This document shows positions 52,370 to 63,984 of a stretch of 64,000 nucleotides of DNA, piece by piece (the first letter of the stretch is position 1; the number at the start of each line of letters is the position of its first letter). Source of the DNA: Fistularia commersonii (lineage: Eukaryota; Chordata; Actinopteri; Syngnathiformes; Fistulariidae); the NCBI GenBank assembly GCA_037954325.1, contig JBBMNZ010000034.1, positions 5,795,501 to 5,859,500 on the forward strand, given 5' to 3'. The notes under the pieces were generated by a model that had not been told where the DNA came from, did no database searches, and saw nothing but the letters and a program-made list of their open reading frames with translations. The position numbers and the translations under genes were made by a program.

Positions 52370-52765
52370 TTTGTTTGTGTGTGTCTAGTGTGTTCGACTG
52401 CGAAGTCTGTGTCCTGTTTCATTCAGGTAGCCCTGGTCCCCTTGTTCACCGGATTGTTTTACTTCCTGTTTTTTTGTTGTCTTCACCTGTCAGATAATTA
52501 GTCCTCATCAACTCCGCCTGTCCCCAACGTGTCTGCCCCACTCAGCTCCCTATCTGTCCTCATTTGCACCTGCTTTGTGTTGTATAATTAGCTGAATTTG
52601 GATCTAGCTGCGTGCTCGGGGTCCACCGATCGTTTGTTGCGTGTTCTCTGTCTGGTTGTTCGGTCCCTGCGAATTGACTATGTAGTCTGCCGCTACGCTG
52701 TTTGAGGGTTTTTTACTGAAAAAGTAAATGAATTCCTTGCATCCAGGCTGCATAATTCATTTCTA
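52370..52765 (+). repeat. Possible dispersed teleost repeat
   Basis: A GC-richer block with 'cttcacctgtcagataatta', 'gtcctcatcaactccgcctg', 'catttgcacctgctttgtgt' and an ending resembling 'ccttgcatccaggctgcata'. The style matches multi-copy fish repeats that carry CACCTG and CTCCGCCT runs. The family is not named. Confidence 0.45.
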
Positions 52766-54084
52766 CATATATAGTACACATAAAGAAAAAAACATTTTCA
52801 TGTCAAGTAAAAAATGTATGGAATCTTGTGTCCTCTCTGACAATGGAAAAGAAAACAAAACTTTGACTTCCCGATAACACTCACAAAACATCCCCGTAAC
52901 AGATCACACTAGCATGCAAATGCTAACTTGTAAACACACTTGACTGAGTTATTTAACATGTAAACATAACCTGAATATGAAATGCGGCATATTCTTCAGT
53001 ATACTCAACAGTATATTCATCATGAGAATCTCTTCTAATAATAGGGTAAACAGGCACACATTGTGCGTTTAAAGGAGACACAGAGGGACCACGTTAAAGG
53101 TAGAATAAACTGTGTTTAGGGGTTAGGCCACTACAAGACACATTTGATACAGTACATTAGATTTGCACAGCAGGCCGGTTCTTTGTTACCTTAGGCTGCA
53201 CAGATAACTCTTAGGTTGTTCAGCTCTGGGCAATAAATCATAGAGACTGTCAGCACCGGGCATCGCCTTTCCTTCACAGATATTAATTTTCAGCACTTAG
53301 AAAATGATATCTATTCGCACCCCTCTGGTCGAAAAAAAAATCATTTTGACAACATGGTGGTCTCCCTGTCTAACATTTCTAATATAAAGTCGTGCCTGAC
53401 AGACGTAACAAAAGCGTAGATCGTATCCTTTCACACCCCGGGAATACAAAATGGAATCATGTCTGAATGAAGAGACACGGACACTTACCAATTAATAGGC
53501 CACAAAAGAATGGAGTACAAGTAGCCAGTTCTGGCAACCAAAATTCATCATGGTTAAAAAACAGGGCCTGCATTACCAAGGACAAACTGATTGACAAAGG
53601 TGAGTATATGCAAATCTGAGTCCTCAGAATTTGTCAGCAACACCAATTAAATTGAAGTGTGGGAGGGAAAAAAAGAGCCAGGGCTGTGTAACACCCGTAA
53701 TGATAAAGAGGTGAACAAATTGCCATTGCATTCACTGCATCTCAGCTGTTATAAGATAACAGGGCAAAGACTGGGACGTCTTCAGACGCACCAACGCTTA
53801 GGATGGTATTTAAAAATCCCTTAAGAACTGACATGGTCACATTATCCGTACCATTATTTCCTATATCCTGTTTTGCATTTTGTGATGATTATTCCTGTTA
53901 AATTTGTCTGTGCCACATATATTAAATGCATAGGGACAGAGAGCTAGTCCTGTCTGATAGTATGATTGTCATACTCCCATGTGCAGATGTTTGTACCCCA
54001 TGTTTTGTAGTATGCTATTACTGTTTTATTATTTACAATTTCTTTAAGATGCCCCATTTTACATCAGCCCTCACCCACACTCTC

Positions 54085-54245
54085 TATATGACCCGTTAAT
54101 GAGAGCGTGAATGGCTGTTTTTCTCCATCGGTGGCCCCGGGATTGCAAGGGTGATGACCCACCAAGGTGAGCCCTGGTTCTTGTCCAAGGGCAGCTGGAA
54201 TGGATGAAGGCATGTTCTATTGTAACATGGATAGTAAATGAACAT
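54085..54245 (+). mobile_element. SINE 3' fragment, diverged
   Basis: The 3' half in plus orientation: 'aatgagagcgtgaatggctg', 'ccaaggtgagccctggttct', 'tgtccaagggcagctggaat', then 'acatggatagtaaatgaaca'. Confidence 0.6.
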
Positions 54246-56336
54246 TGTGGATACACGGGTTAATTCCTGTTGGTATTGTACTTAATATGGCAAATCCTTT
54301 AATAAGGATCGCAAAAGAAGTTGAAATGGATCATTGCTGTAGGGCACAGTTTGAGCAACGACTAGTTTTCCCCTTTCAGAATACCTCTTTGTGGCGGGGG
54401 TTGAGGTTTCTTTTTCAGTAGTTGTAACTGAAAAGTAATAATCAAGCAGGAATACCATTATTTTTCAGACTTATTCTGTTATTCTACTTATTCTACCTTC
54501 TGTACACTAAAACTGGTCATTGGACATGACTGATACTGTACACTGGTTTACATGTTGGTCTTGGATATAAAAGGTTAGAGGTTTAAGGAGATTTTTATTA
54601 TTGTTAACCACAAGAAAAGAAAACCTGTTTGGTTTTCAGTTCAAGAAAGAGAAGCAACTGGAGCTCTGCACAGGGACCAAACCCTGAACATGCAGACATG
54701 TAACCCTGAACATAACCTTTTATAAGAAACATCACAGTTTCTCAGGTCTCTCATCTGAAATAAAGAATACGACACACAGGGTTATTTCCTTACTCAGACA
54801 CTCTCTATCAGATACTGTCGGCATCTTTTGAAAATCAGAAAGATTCTGCACATCTCTAATAAGCTCATAATTGTTTCTAAAGCATATTATTTCAGTACCA
54901 CGCTTCAATACTTCAATATTTGGAGTCGAACCACTTTTCATCGATAAATGTGAATTGGCATGAAATACCATACTATAACTTCTGTCAGCATGGAATTCTT
55001 CCATTTTAAGTTTTCAGACTAAATTTTTCACGAGCCATATGTTTTCTGCTGTGTTGCGGACCGGGCATGCGGTGCAGCTTATGGTCAGGCAGCTTCTAAA
55101 GAGAGCAGACAACCTGTCTCCACTCATCAAATTAGAGCCTCTTTGAATTTGCATTCACGTGTGTTTGTGTGCACGCGGTTGTGTGTCTCTCCATGTGCAT
55201 TATTGTAAACCTGTTTGCATGCTTAACTGAATGCATGGCCCTGAGTGTGTTTTAGCACATGCATTTCAGCTTTCCTATATATCTTTGTACTTACATCTCT
55301 ATTTCTCCTTCTTGGCAGACAGAACGCCTTTCAGAGTAAGTTAAGTTCTCAGTAAGCTCTAATCAGCGGCGATGTATGGAGACTGCATCCCATAGACTGG
55401 GAATCAATGGCTCGACAGTGTGTGGTGAAGTGATCAGCATAATCACTGTTCCACTTTGGCTCCAAATCCAAGCCAAGCTGTTTTTTTTTTTTTTCGAGGC
55501 TCTAGGCAAAGCCATGGGGAAAATCAAACAAGAAGACCTACGCTTTGTCTAGAGGTGTGTTTAGTGGCGGAGATCTGCTGTTAGATCACTGTAATCTGGA
55601 TGTAAATTATTGTCCCTCTTTAATGGCGTGTATAATGAGGCGTATAAACAACAGAGGAAGAAGACGGGTCAGTGGATGGTTCAACAGATGGGAAACGGTG
55701 GCAAAAGAGAAGCATTTTTTTGTTCTCTCTCTGTCTTCTCTGAGTGACTAAAAGCTGGACAGCAGCATCCCTGACCCCTGAATCCACACACCACACCCTT
55801 TTGTGAGACTTCTTTGCCACTTAAAAGTCCCCTTGATTTTCCTCCTGAGCTCCCCTCAACCCTCAGTCACTGTCATGTCTAATGAACTGAACGACTCAGG
55901 CCAAAAGTGTTTTTGCGTGTTTAGTGTGTGTCAGCATGTGTGAGCGGAGGAATAGATGTGCATCATGTGAGATCATCAGGACTGGATGACCTAAAAAATC
56001 AATGATTATCTGATTGCACTTCTGGGATGCAAGTGGGTAACGCATAGCATTGCTTTATTGACGACAACTCTCTGCGCCACCAGTCACACACCTTGACCAA
56101 GTTAGAATACAATGTTCTTTTATTGGCTCTACACTGTACATCACCTCAGTGGAATAGTTTCAAATGATCAGGGATACAAACAAACAACAGTTTGATTTAC
56201 TTACTATTCTCTCTCAGCGTATTTCCATAGCTAAAGTGCTCCTCTTTTGTACCACAAGTGTTTTCATCCTCTCTTTATGCATGTCTGAGAGAGGAGAAGA
56301 TAATGTCTGCCAGTAGGTAGCAGAAGCAAACAAACT

Positions 56337-56349
56337 CACACACACGCAC

Positions 56350-56398
<49 letters not shown>
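56337..56398. repeat. (CA)n microsatellite
   Basis: About 31 units with two early CG interruptions. The longest CA tract in the window. Confidence 0.96.
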
Positions 56399-56401
<3 letters not shown>

Positions 56402-57769
56402 GCCGTAATTTTGCATACCGTCATTGCATTAGGTGCCAACACAAATGCGCACGTAGAAAACTGCAGTCAAGTACTGATAACATAATGTTGAAGTCTTTTT
56501 AAAAAGCATCTCAGGTAGTTGGACTCAAAACTTTCCCTTTCTGGCATCTGTTAATACAACGTCTGTGTTAAGCTAGAATTGAGACTCAAAAAACAATGAC
56601 TGCAGAACGCGTAACTTTGCAGTCAGAACAGTTTATGAGTAAATCCAGTGACAAACAGATACCCACTTGAGATGAAGGGCAGCCGAGGCTGGCCTCATCC
56701 TGGCATGACCGCCAAAGGCAGAGCTTAACATCTCACCATCTACCACATGCAAGCAAATCAAACACAAGCTCCAATTATGATCACCAATTATGATAACTTT
56801 CTGGATTTATCCCAAGGTGGTTTTGCCATCCCAACTTATTACCTATTTTGGGCAAGAGTTACTCCCTCATGTTAGTGTTTTGGTTGCCTGGTCCTTTTTG
56901 TCTGGAGAAGTCATTTTCAAATACAGTTTTCTAGCTCAGTGATAGCGTCTGAACCGGAAAACATGATGTTTCTTGAAAGTGTTTATGTTGTACCTCGTAC
57001 TACACATCTGTCAGCACAGCCTTGAAATATTATTCTCTTAACTGACTGTTATGCAAGCAAGAATAAAGAGCCAGGGTAGATTTCTTAGCTGATTTAATAT
57101 GTTAGGGGAAAAAGTATTAAAATATTTCATCCCACAATTTACATACATCAGCATTATTGCTGTTCTGTGAAAACATCCAATTGCCAGCGGATGAATATGG
57201 AGTTTACCCTTCAATTGAATTTTGATCTGCTCAAAACATGGAACTATGTTCAATATTGGCAGATATAAGGACGTCCCTTGGTTACAGAGTACATTGAAGG
57301 CACAGATAAACATATGGAAGGGCTTAATCATCACAATATCCATGAATCGCGTTCCCTAAGCATAAGATACAGGGCTTGTTGTAGTGTAATTTACATCATT
57401 TTATCATATTTTTGAGACATTTTTAACAACCTTGCTATAATCATCCCTAATACCACAACATGAAAATATCCTGGCAGACTGATTAATAAATGACCAGCAC
57501 AAATTCAAAGATATTAAGCAAAAAAAATGTTTTTTTTGTCTCAAACTCCTTTTATTTTTTCTATATTCAAATGAGAGCAACTTAAAAACCAAATATAGAT
57601 GGCATCCTTTATCTCCATGTTTAGTTCATATGTATTTGTATTTAAGATAGCTCAGATTGACAGTGGATGCTATTTTGATATTAAGATGCAACGTACTGTA
57701 TTTGGATCTCATGGCACACATTTATCTGCATCCTATCCTATATTAATGCTAATCTATTAATGTCAATGG

Positions 57770-58045
57770 TATTTTCCTCCACCCTATTGCCTCAGGCACA
57801 TTATAATTATTGACTCAAATGTAGTGGGGAAAAGCATCCCTTTACATGAAAGAATTTCCTCCCAGAGGCGGATAATTTTCAAGCTTGACACCCATCCGAT
57901 CATCGAAATCAAGAGAGGCGGAGATACCCGGCCCGAACCTGACGAACGAACTGGAAAGCAGTGAAAGGCCTCGGGCTCAATCACGATAGTGACCCAGCCC
58001 TCCGCCTCACATGGGAGAAGAAGTACCATCCGAGCAGGGATTTCT
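57770..58045. other. CpG-bearing block near the ATG exon, unassigned
   Basis: 57870-58030 is richer in CpG (cccatccgatcatcg, acccggcccgaacctgacga) than the AT-rich DNA on both sides. It lies 0.4 kb below coding exon 1, inside intron 1. An 81-codon minus-strand frame crosses it, without splice sites that fit the gene and without recognisable domains. It could be a repeat or a regulatory block. Confidence 0.3.
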
Positions 58046-58453
58046 AAGCGTCATGCTTCACTGTTTGCGGTCTGTCTTGTAACCCACAGCCATTTCTGGG
58101 GGTTGTCCCAACCTGATGGGAGAATGTGAAAGCCCCTGAACTGAAAAGACCTCCTTTGTTGGTCATATAGTCATATCCCCCTTCCCTTTATTGAATAACT
58201 TTTTGTATGTGCTTCCTGCCAACCAGCCTCACTGGTCTTCTATTTCATTGTGGATCTGACCTCTAGCTTCCCTCCGGTATAGCACAGGGTCTATTCATCC
58301 AATTTTACAGCATGTGGAAAGAAATTGGCTGTAGTGGCTGCTGTAATGATAATCTGGGATAGATTCATTGCAATGCACAAAGGACAATATGTTGTACAAA
58401 CACGCACACGTGCAGGAGTGTACACACACATACACACGCACTCACGTATCTAC

Positions 58454-58553
58454 CTGTGTGGCTCCGATGCGCATGTGTGAGGGAAGCCAGGCAGAGAGAA
58501 AGCAGTAGACTCCACACACCTACTCCACAGATACAAGGTCCCCGCTCCCGCAT
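58454..58553 (-). CDS. tafa3: TAFA3-like protein, coding exon 1 (signal peptide)
   Basis: This exon encodes residues 1-33 plus the first base of codon 34. It reads as a signal peptide: a short basic start (MRERG), a hydrophobic core rich in Leu and Val at residues 10-25, and a plausible signal peptidase site after Thr-His-Ala (residue 28). It ends at CACACAG followed by GTAGAT, a good donor. The leftover G joins the TA that opens the next exon to give Val34, so the phase fits exactly. The start codon lies one base inside a strong acceptor (pyrimidine-rich tract ending CTCCCTGGCAG), so in-frame sequence further upstream is intron and this ATG is chosen. The exon is not conserved enough to call by similarity alone. 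The call rests on donor phase, acceptor, hydrophobic core and orientation, and on a weak resemblance to the WLLALCLA core I remember for human TAFA3. A different 5' exon in the same phase remains possible. Confidence 0.78.
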
Positions 58554-58554
58554 T

Positions 58555-58580
58555 CTGCCAGGGAGAAACAAAAGCACAAA
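58555..58580 (-). promoter_or_regulatory. tafa3: Splice acceptor upstream of the ATG exon
   Basis: On the minus strand a pyrimidine-rich run (TGCTTTTGTTTCTCCCTGGCAG) ends one base before the ATG codon of coding exon 1. This means the ATG exon is internal and at least one untranslated first exon lies at higher coordinates. No branch point or 5' exon was assigned. Confidence 0.65.
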
Positions 58581-61500
58581 CACTCCATTAGAGAATACAT
58601 ACGCACATTCAGAATGTCATTTAACATGGAAATGGATTAAATGTGGAAACAAGCCATTCTGCCTTTTTGCTATTGTAAGAGCACGGTATGCATAAATCAT
58701 TAACAGCATAACTGAAAGACACGACGGCACAAAACGCACAGACTTTGTAACACCTTTTAGTACCTTGCCATGTTCCTGGAGGAGAAAAAAAAAGACCCAC
58801 TCATGGGAGGAATTCATTTGTGCAAAATGATTCAGCAGAAGAGTGAGGCTGAGAGGAGGGAGATACAGGTGGGGATGATAGGAAAACTTGGGGAAACTTA
58901 CTTTTTGTTTTGTATGTCAACAACCAACGGAGGTACAATGTCAGAAACAGATAAGAAACGAGCCAAAAAAAATAATTATATATGTAAGAACTATGACATG
59001 TGGCTCTGAGGGAGCCAACAAAGCTAGCTATATTTAGTAAATATGACAACGCCCCACTCCTTCTTGCATGAAGTAGGTTTTCCTTTAATACTAACTTTAA
59101 CTACTTCTCCGTGCACACTCTTTTTTGCAACCCAATTCCCGAACACTAAAAGCTGCTCTCTGTTTTATCTGTTAATTTGAGGGCTGTAACTTGAAAGAAC
59201 ATGCTGCTACCAGGGTTGTTATTAATATTGTATAAATGAGTGCTTGTAAGTTACTGACTAAACAAGTATATTTAATTTCAATTTGCTCATTTACTACTTT
59301 AATGGCACTTCACTAAAGTCGTTTGGCAGGTGTTGTAAAGGAAAGGATAAAAGTTTCTCGTGAACTTTTAACAGCTATAAGATGACTAACATCAAACCAG
59401 ATTTCCCAGGCCATCGTGGGAAATTGTTTAGATACCTCTGTGCAGACACGATTATACACGATGCTGGGCTGGTTTTTATGCTGATGTGTTTTATTTCTGT
59501 ACATATTTTTTCGGCATACATTTCTTCATGTACGCGAGCGCTGCTGTCATGAGGAAGTCGGTGTTAGTGTGTGTTAAGCCTTGGCTTGAGTTGTGAGCCG
59601 GGAGTGTGAGTCATCTGGCCGTGCAGCCAGGCATTTCTCGAGCCGAGTGAAGCTCCAAAGCCAGACAGGCTGAGCCAAGGCTTTTTCTGATTACAGGGCA
59701 TCACACACACATACACACACACACACAGGGAATCATACACATGTAGAATTTTTTGTCGCATTTGGTCTCCTCCCTCATTCATCTCCCCTACAGTTGTTTT
59801 GCTGTATCCAATTGTCTCAGCCTCCTCTTACCCCTTCCTCCTGTCCTCACCTATGCTCCACTAGGTGTACATAATTAGGGAAACAAAGCAGAGACCCTGG
59901 CTGCTTCCTCTCCAGCTAATTTAGACACACAGCGGTGTTTGTGATGATGCACTGCCACTTCATTATGGCCGGTTGTTGGGTCCGTCTGCAGCACAATGAG
60001 TGGGTGTGTGACGTAGAAATGGATTTACAGAGTAGGAAAAGAGGGGGGAGAACAAGACAAATGAGCGGCAGGGAAGGTGTGCTTGAATTTTCATGAACAA
60101 GGAGCTGCAAATCAGTGGCATCTGAACAGTGAGATGCTCCAAGCCAAAAGTTAGCGGTCCGTGTAGACTATTGTACAAAGACAGTCACACACAAAAAGTC
60201 GTGAATCAGGTGTTTGATCCATTGACAAAGCAACAGCTGTCAGTGAAAAGGTCGGAGGTGGTGAATATTTAAAAGAAACCAGTAATGTGAACTGCCTGGA
60301 AACAACTTTCACTTATTTGTATTTTCTCCTGCATTGAGAAAACGCCTCTAGCAAATGTTGTGAGGTATTTTAGATGTCAAAGCAGAATTCTCTTATCATA
60401 TCCGCCGGCGAGAAAAATAGTGGTAAGATAGCAGCATGGGATCTGATAACCCTGGATGATGTAGCTTCCATTAGCTGAACACAGAAGAGCAAAAGAGAAA
60501 GGAGAAAGCGAGAGATTTGGAGAAAGAATGGTGGTCTCCAATGAGTTCTGCAGTCTGTTCCATTTCTTTAATTAGTCCCATTGGAATGCCCTCCCGGCTC
60601 CACGCGGCTGATCGGCTTCCCCTCTATATCTCCACTCTGTATTTGCATGTGTGCCCACGTGGGCGTGTGTGTTTGTATGCATCTTAGCTCGAGCCGGACA
60701 GACATCTCGCGGGCATATAAGCTCTGGTTGAGTTCCCAACGGTCATGGAGGAAAATGTAGAGGAAATACATTAATATTCAACAAGGTTCCATTCAGTGAG
60801 ATATTCGCCATCTGGAAAATGCGAAAACTGTATTTGCTGTATCATTCAAGGCAACAATTAAGAAGGTCTGATTTTGCAATCTAAACATATATGGTGTCGA
60901 TTTGACGGTTTATAACCTTGGGAGATGATTTTCAGCTTTCAGTGAAAAAACATTTGCGTGAGAATAAATTGTTCCAAGGCGGCAGATAACGCCACAGCAG
61001 TGTAAATAATTTGCATATATCTTGTAATACATTGAGATATGACGTCGGTTGATTTTTCACTGAACATAAGATAAATGTGCTTGTGCCTATAAACGCGTGT
61101 GTTTTTGTGTGCCTATAGTATCATATGATTATTTTTTGAATAGCCATGACAGACAAAACAAAATAGTGTCTATCCAAGCATAAGGCGGTATAAGGAGGAT
61201 GGAAAGAAACAAGATGGGTATAGAAACGAGATGAATTAAGTTTCGAAACCTTATAAAAGATGAAACTGCTGCGCCTACTTCGGCGCTATATTAGAAAGTC
61301 AGTTAAAAGTCCAGGGTTCATCAAGCCTGTGGTAAAAATTCTGTTCAGCTGGTAAAAGCTTGAACCACAAAAGAGAGGTGATGACCAAACGCAGACAGTG
61401 AAGGTTTAATGTGAGCAATTTACGAATAGAAACGTCAGCTTCGCCCACAGCAGTTCAATGAAATCCCCCACTCCCCTCGGACAGCGAGCGGTTCACCAGT

Positions 61501-62449
61501 AAGTAAGGATACCACTGCCTGGTCAAACATAAATATGCATACGTTTAGTCATGACGCATTGCTCCACTGAGAATGCACATTTTGGCAGTGAATGCTGTCT
61601 GCGGGCATTTCTCTTGATGCCGTGTCCTTCAGAGACTACAAGCTGGTGGTTTATATACAAACCAATGAGATTTATGTGTTTAAATACTAAAAGCTCTCTA
61701 CTCAGGAACAAAATAAAAAAGGAAAGTGAAAGAGACTATAATATTCTTCTAAAACTGGCCCACTGGGTTAAAGCTGTTTATGACATGGCAGTTATGCTCT
61801 TAGTCTTTTTTAAAATTTTAAATAGATTAAATTTTTCCTTTCCAGGAGCAATTGATCATTCTCTCAGATAAATATGTGTTTCTTTCTCATCATAAATATG
61901 TAGATAACTTTTAATGTATTCTGGCTTGTTTATCTGTGAGTAGTTACTTTGTTCGCTCACCACCCCGATCTGGACTGAAATACCCAACAAGTATTGGATG
62001 GATGGTGATGAAATTTTGCTCTGGTGTTACGTGTGTGTGTGTGTGTGTTGCCCAAAGGAAAGATCATTGATATTTTGTTGTTGTGATCTATTTACTTTCT
62101 GGAACAACCAGGAGATCGAAATATCCAATTATAAAGCAAAATGCCTCAATATCTGTTGGGCTTCTATAGGCCTTGTGGTTCGGGCCACTAAATGACTAGT
62201 GATCCCTACTTCCCTCTCACCCAACCAGTGGACCAGTTGATCTGATCAAATGCCAGTAAAATAACTCTCCTTCCTTAGTCAATACATTCATCATTTACAG
62301 CATTTGCCTCTCCCATAAATGTGAAGTGGCTGAGTTAGAATAAAGTTGAAACTAAAGGAATTTAAAACTTAGTGTTCAGAAACCTCCTTATTTTAGCACA
62401 AATAAACACAATCATGCATATATTCACATACATATATTGAATATATATA

Positions 62450-62935
62450 TTAGTGATATGCAGTCAGGGGAGGCAGGAGAGGCGATGCCTCATTTGTCAA
62501 TCGTGGAGAGAAAAAAAATGTAAAATGAAAAAAAAAGAATGAAATGGTTATATTTATCAGTGATCTGAACTAGACGGGTATTTTTCATTCTACTTCACCA
62601 GTTTTATAGTTTTTTTCTTCAAAATCGCTGGATTTTCACATCTACTGTTCAAATACGGAGAAGAGGTGTGCAGTGAGGCCACGGACTGTTGAGCCTCAAC
62701 GTAGATTAAGCAATGACGGCTGACTGTGATAAGACTGTATTGCTGTCTCTCTGAATGCCGCTACTAAAATGTTTAAACACTTTTGCTATATGAACTACAT
62801 TTCCAATGTACAGTGTTTTTTTGTCAACAACTGTATGTATGTTACTAGTTTCTTGTGCTGAGCGATCTTAAAACGGCTGCAGAGAGCCACTAAGTGAGGC
62901 ACGCAGTTCTCCTGCCTCACAGTAGGAGGCTCTAA
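62450..62935 (+). repeat. Dispersed teleost repeat, probable non-autonomous element
   Basis: Begins 'gcagtcaggggaggcaggag' and 'gcgatgcctcatttgtcaat', continues through 'cagtgaggccacggactgtt' and 'gataagactgtattgctgtc', and ends near 'gtgaggcacgcagttctcct'. I recognise this as a multi-copy fish sequence. GAGGCA/TGCCTC motifs recur at both ends. The boundaries are approximate. Confidence 0.5.
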
Positions 62936-63769
62936 TGATTGCAGGGATTCTTCTTGCGACTCCTGTGCTTACTTGGTCAATAAGGTACTCTGTAGGGTTC
63001 ACAAGTTTGTAAATCTGATTTTGGAGAAGTCAGTCCCTCACCAGCCATGAACCTCATCCACCAGTACAACCAGCAGATAAGGCCTACTGATTATTTGTGG
63101 AATATATAACAGTCAATAAAGGGTAACTGAAACAATACCATTACTAGCCTTGCGACAAAACATGCCCTTAATTATGTGCATTTTTTATCTTTAGACTGAA
63201 TTGAACGAGTGATGTATATAAAAATTCATACATCCCTGTATGTTTGTCATGAAAAGGGGAAATAAACTCCAGAAAAGTTCCTGGCATTTCTATATATCTG
63301 CGCCCTCTACAATAACAGAAGGTTGATATCTCTAAAAGGAATTCTGAGAACGCGCAGTCGATGGCTCCGTCCTCCGCAGACCATTATGTGAGTCTCAGTG
63401 AATTCAAATTGAATGTGAAAATGGAATGAAGAAACCTAAAACCATACCAGATGTGAATTAGTAACTGCATTGAAATTAGAATTTCAATTTGATATAGTTC
63501 CCTTTCATGCCGCATGAATAGACTGTCAAAATATTATATCACTGACAGTTATTGAATGGCATGTTTGTAAGCCGGTCACATCACGCAATAATTTCTAAAG
63601 ATGACCCGCTCTGGCCGGGGCCGAAACTGGGACCATCGAAATCGTTGAGCTTGAACCAGAATCGGTATATTTATCTCACAGCGTGGGTCTTCCTCGACAG
63701 CAAATAGTTATGGCTGTGTTTCTTTTAAGGCAATTGCAACCTCATGAGGGATCAACTTGAGGCAAACAC

Positions 63770-63806
<37 letters not shown>

Positions 63807-63814
63807 TGTGTGTA
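63770..63814. repeat. (GT)n microsatellite
   Basis: About 20 GT units after a CGCG start, with one TC interruption near the end. Confidence 0.95.
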
Positions 63815-63860
63815 CAGACTGGGTGTTTCATGTGTATTTCATTAGTGAAATCCACAGATT

Positions 63861-63892
63861 GGCCATGTGGTGAATTCACTTTACACATGGCC
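63861..63892. other. 32-bp nested palindrome
   Basis: GGCCATGTG and CACATGGCC enclose the perfect 10-bp palindrome GTGAATTCAC plus TTTA. CACATG is an E-box-type core present in both arms. Confidence 0.5.
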
Positions 63893-63960
63893 TGCGGAGG
63901 AAGCCAGGGGTTCCAAATTAAACTTCCAATTTAAGAGAATTGTCAAAAGTCAGTAAATGT

Positions 63961-63984
63961 GCGTGTGTGTGTGTGTGTGTGCGT
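63961..63984. repeat. (GT)n microsatellite at the right edge
   Basis: About ten GT units flanked by GCG. Confidence 0.93.

Larger units (their letters stand above)
30218..58453 (-). other. tafa3: tafa3 intron 1 (28 kb)
   Basis: A very long intron separating the signal-peptide exon from the mature domain, as is common in TAFA genes. It contains most of the SINE fragments in the window, a Tc1-like MITE, a LINE tail, several microsatellites and a SINE inverted pair. Long unbroken stretches without recognisable repeats (30650-31360, 31400-33100, 36650-39200, 39380-42700, 55000-56300) hold no gene I can support. They are candidates for regulatory conserved noncoding elements. Confidence 0.75.
18240..58554 (-). 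other. tafa3: tafa3-like transcription unit (visible part)
   Basis: This is the span of a TAFA/FAM19A gene read on the minus strand: four coding exons, three introns (28,236, 6,836 and 3,909 bp) and a 3' UTR. Splice phases are 1, 1 and 0, and joining the exons gives a 128-residue reading frame without internal stops. TAFA proteins are small, secreted, brain-enriched, chemokine-like proteins. Several family members are known neurexin ligands, and TAFA3 has been linked to microglial state. TAFA3 is favoured over TAFA2 by four features: the stretch VIAAHRCC, WWCQM, the LPDLTGWSC segment and the KVTR terminus. Against that, the NKNKIEERS stretch and the HVKAGTC start look TAFA2-like. The first, untranslated exon is not identified. 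Paralog assignment is from memory of the family, not from a search. Confidence 0.85.

Noticed and set aside
58365..58583. Longer minus-strand frame starting 10 residues upstream of the chosen ATG codon
   Set aside because: The upstream part lies in the pyrimidine-rich acceptor and is intronic. The frame beyond the donor is also intronic.
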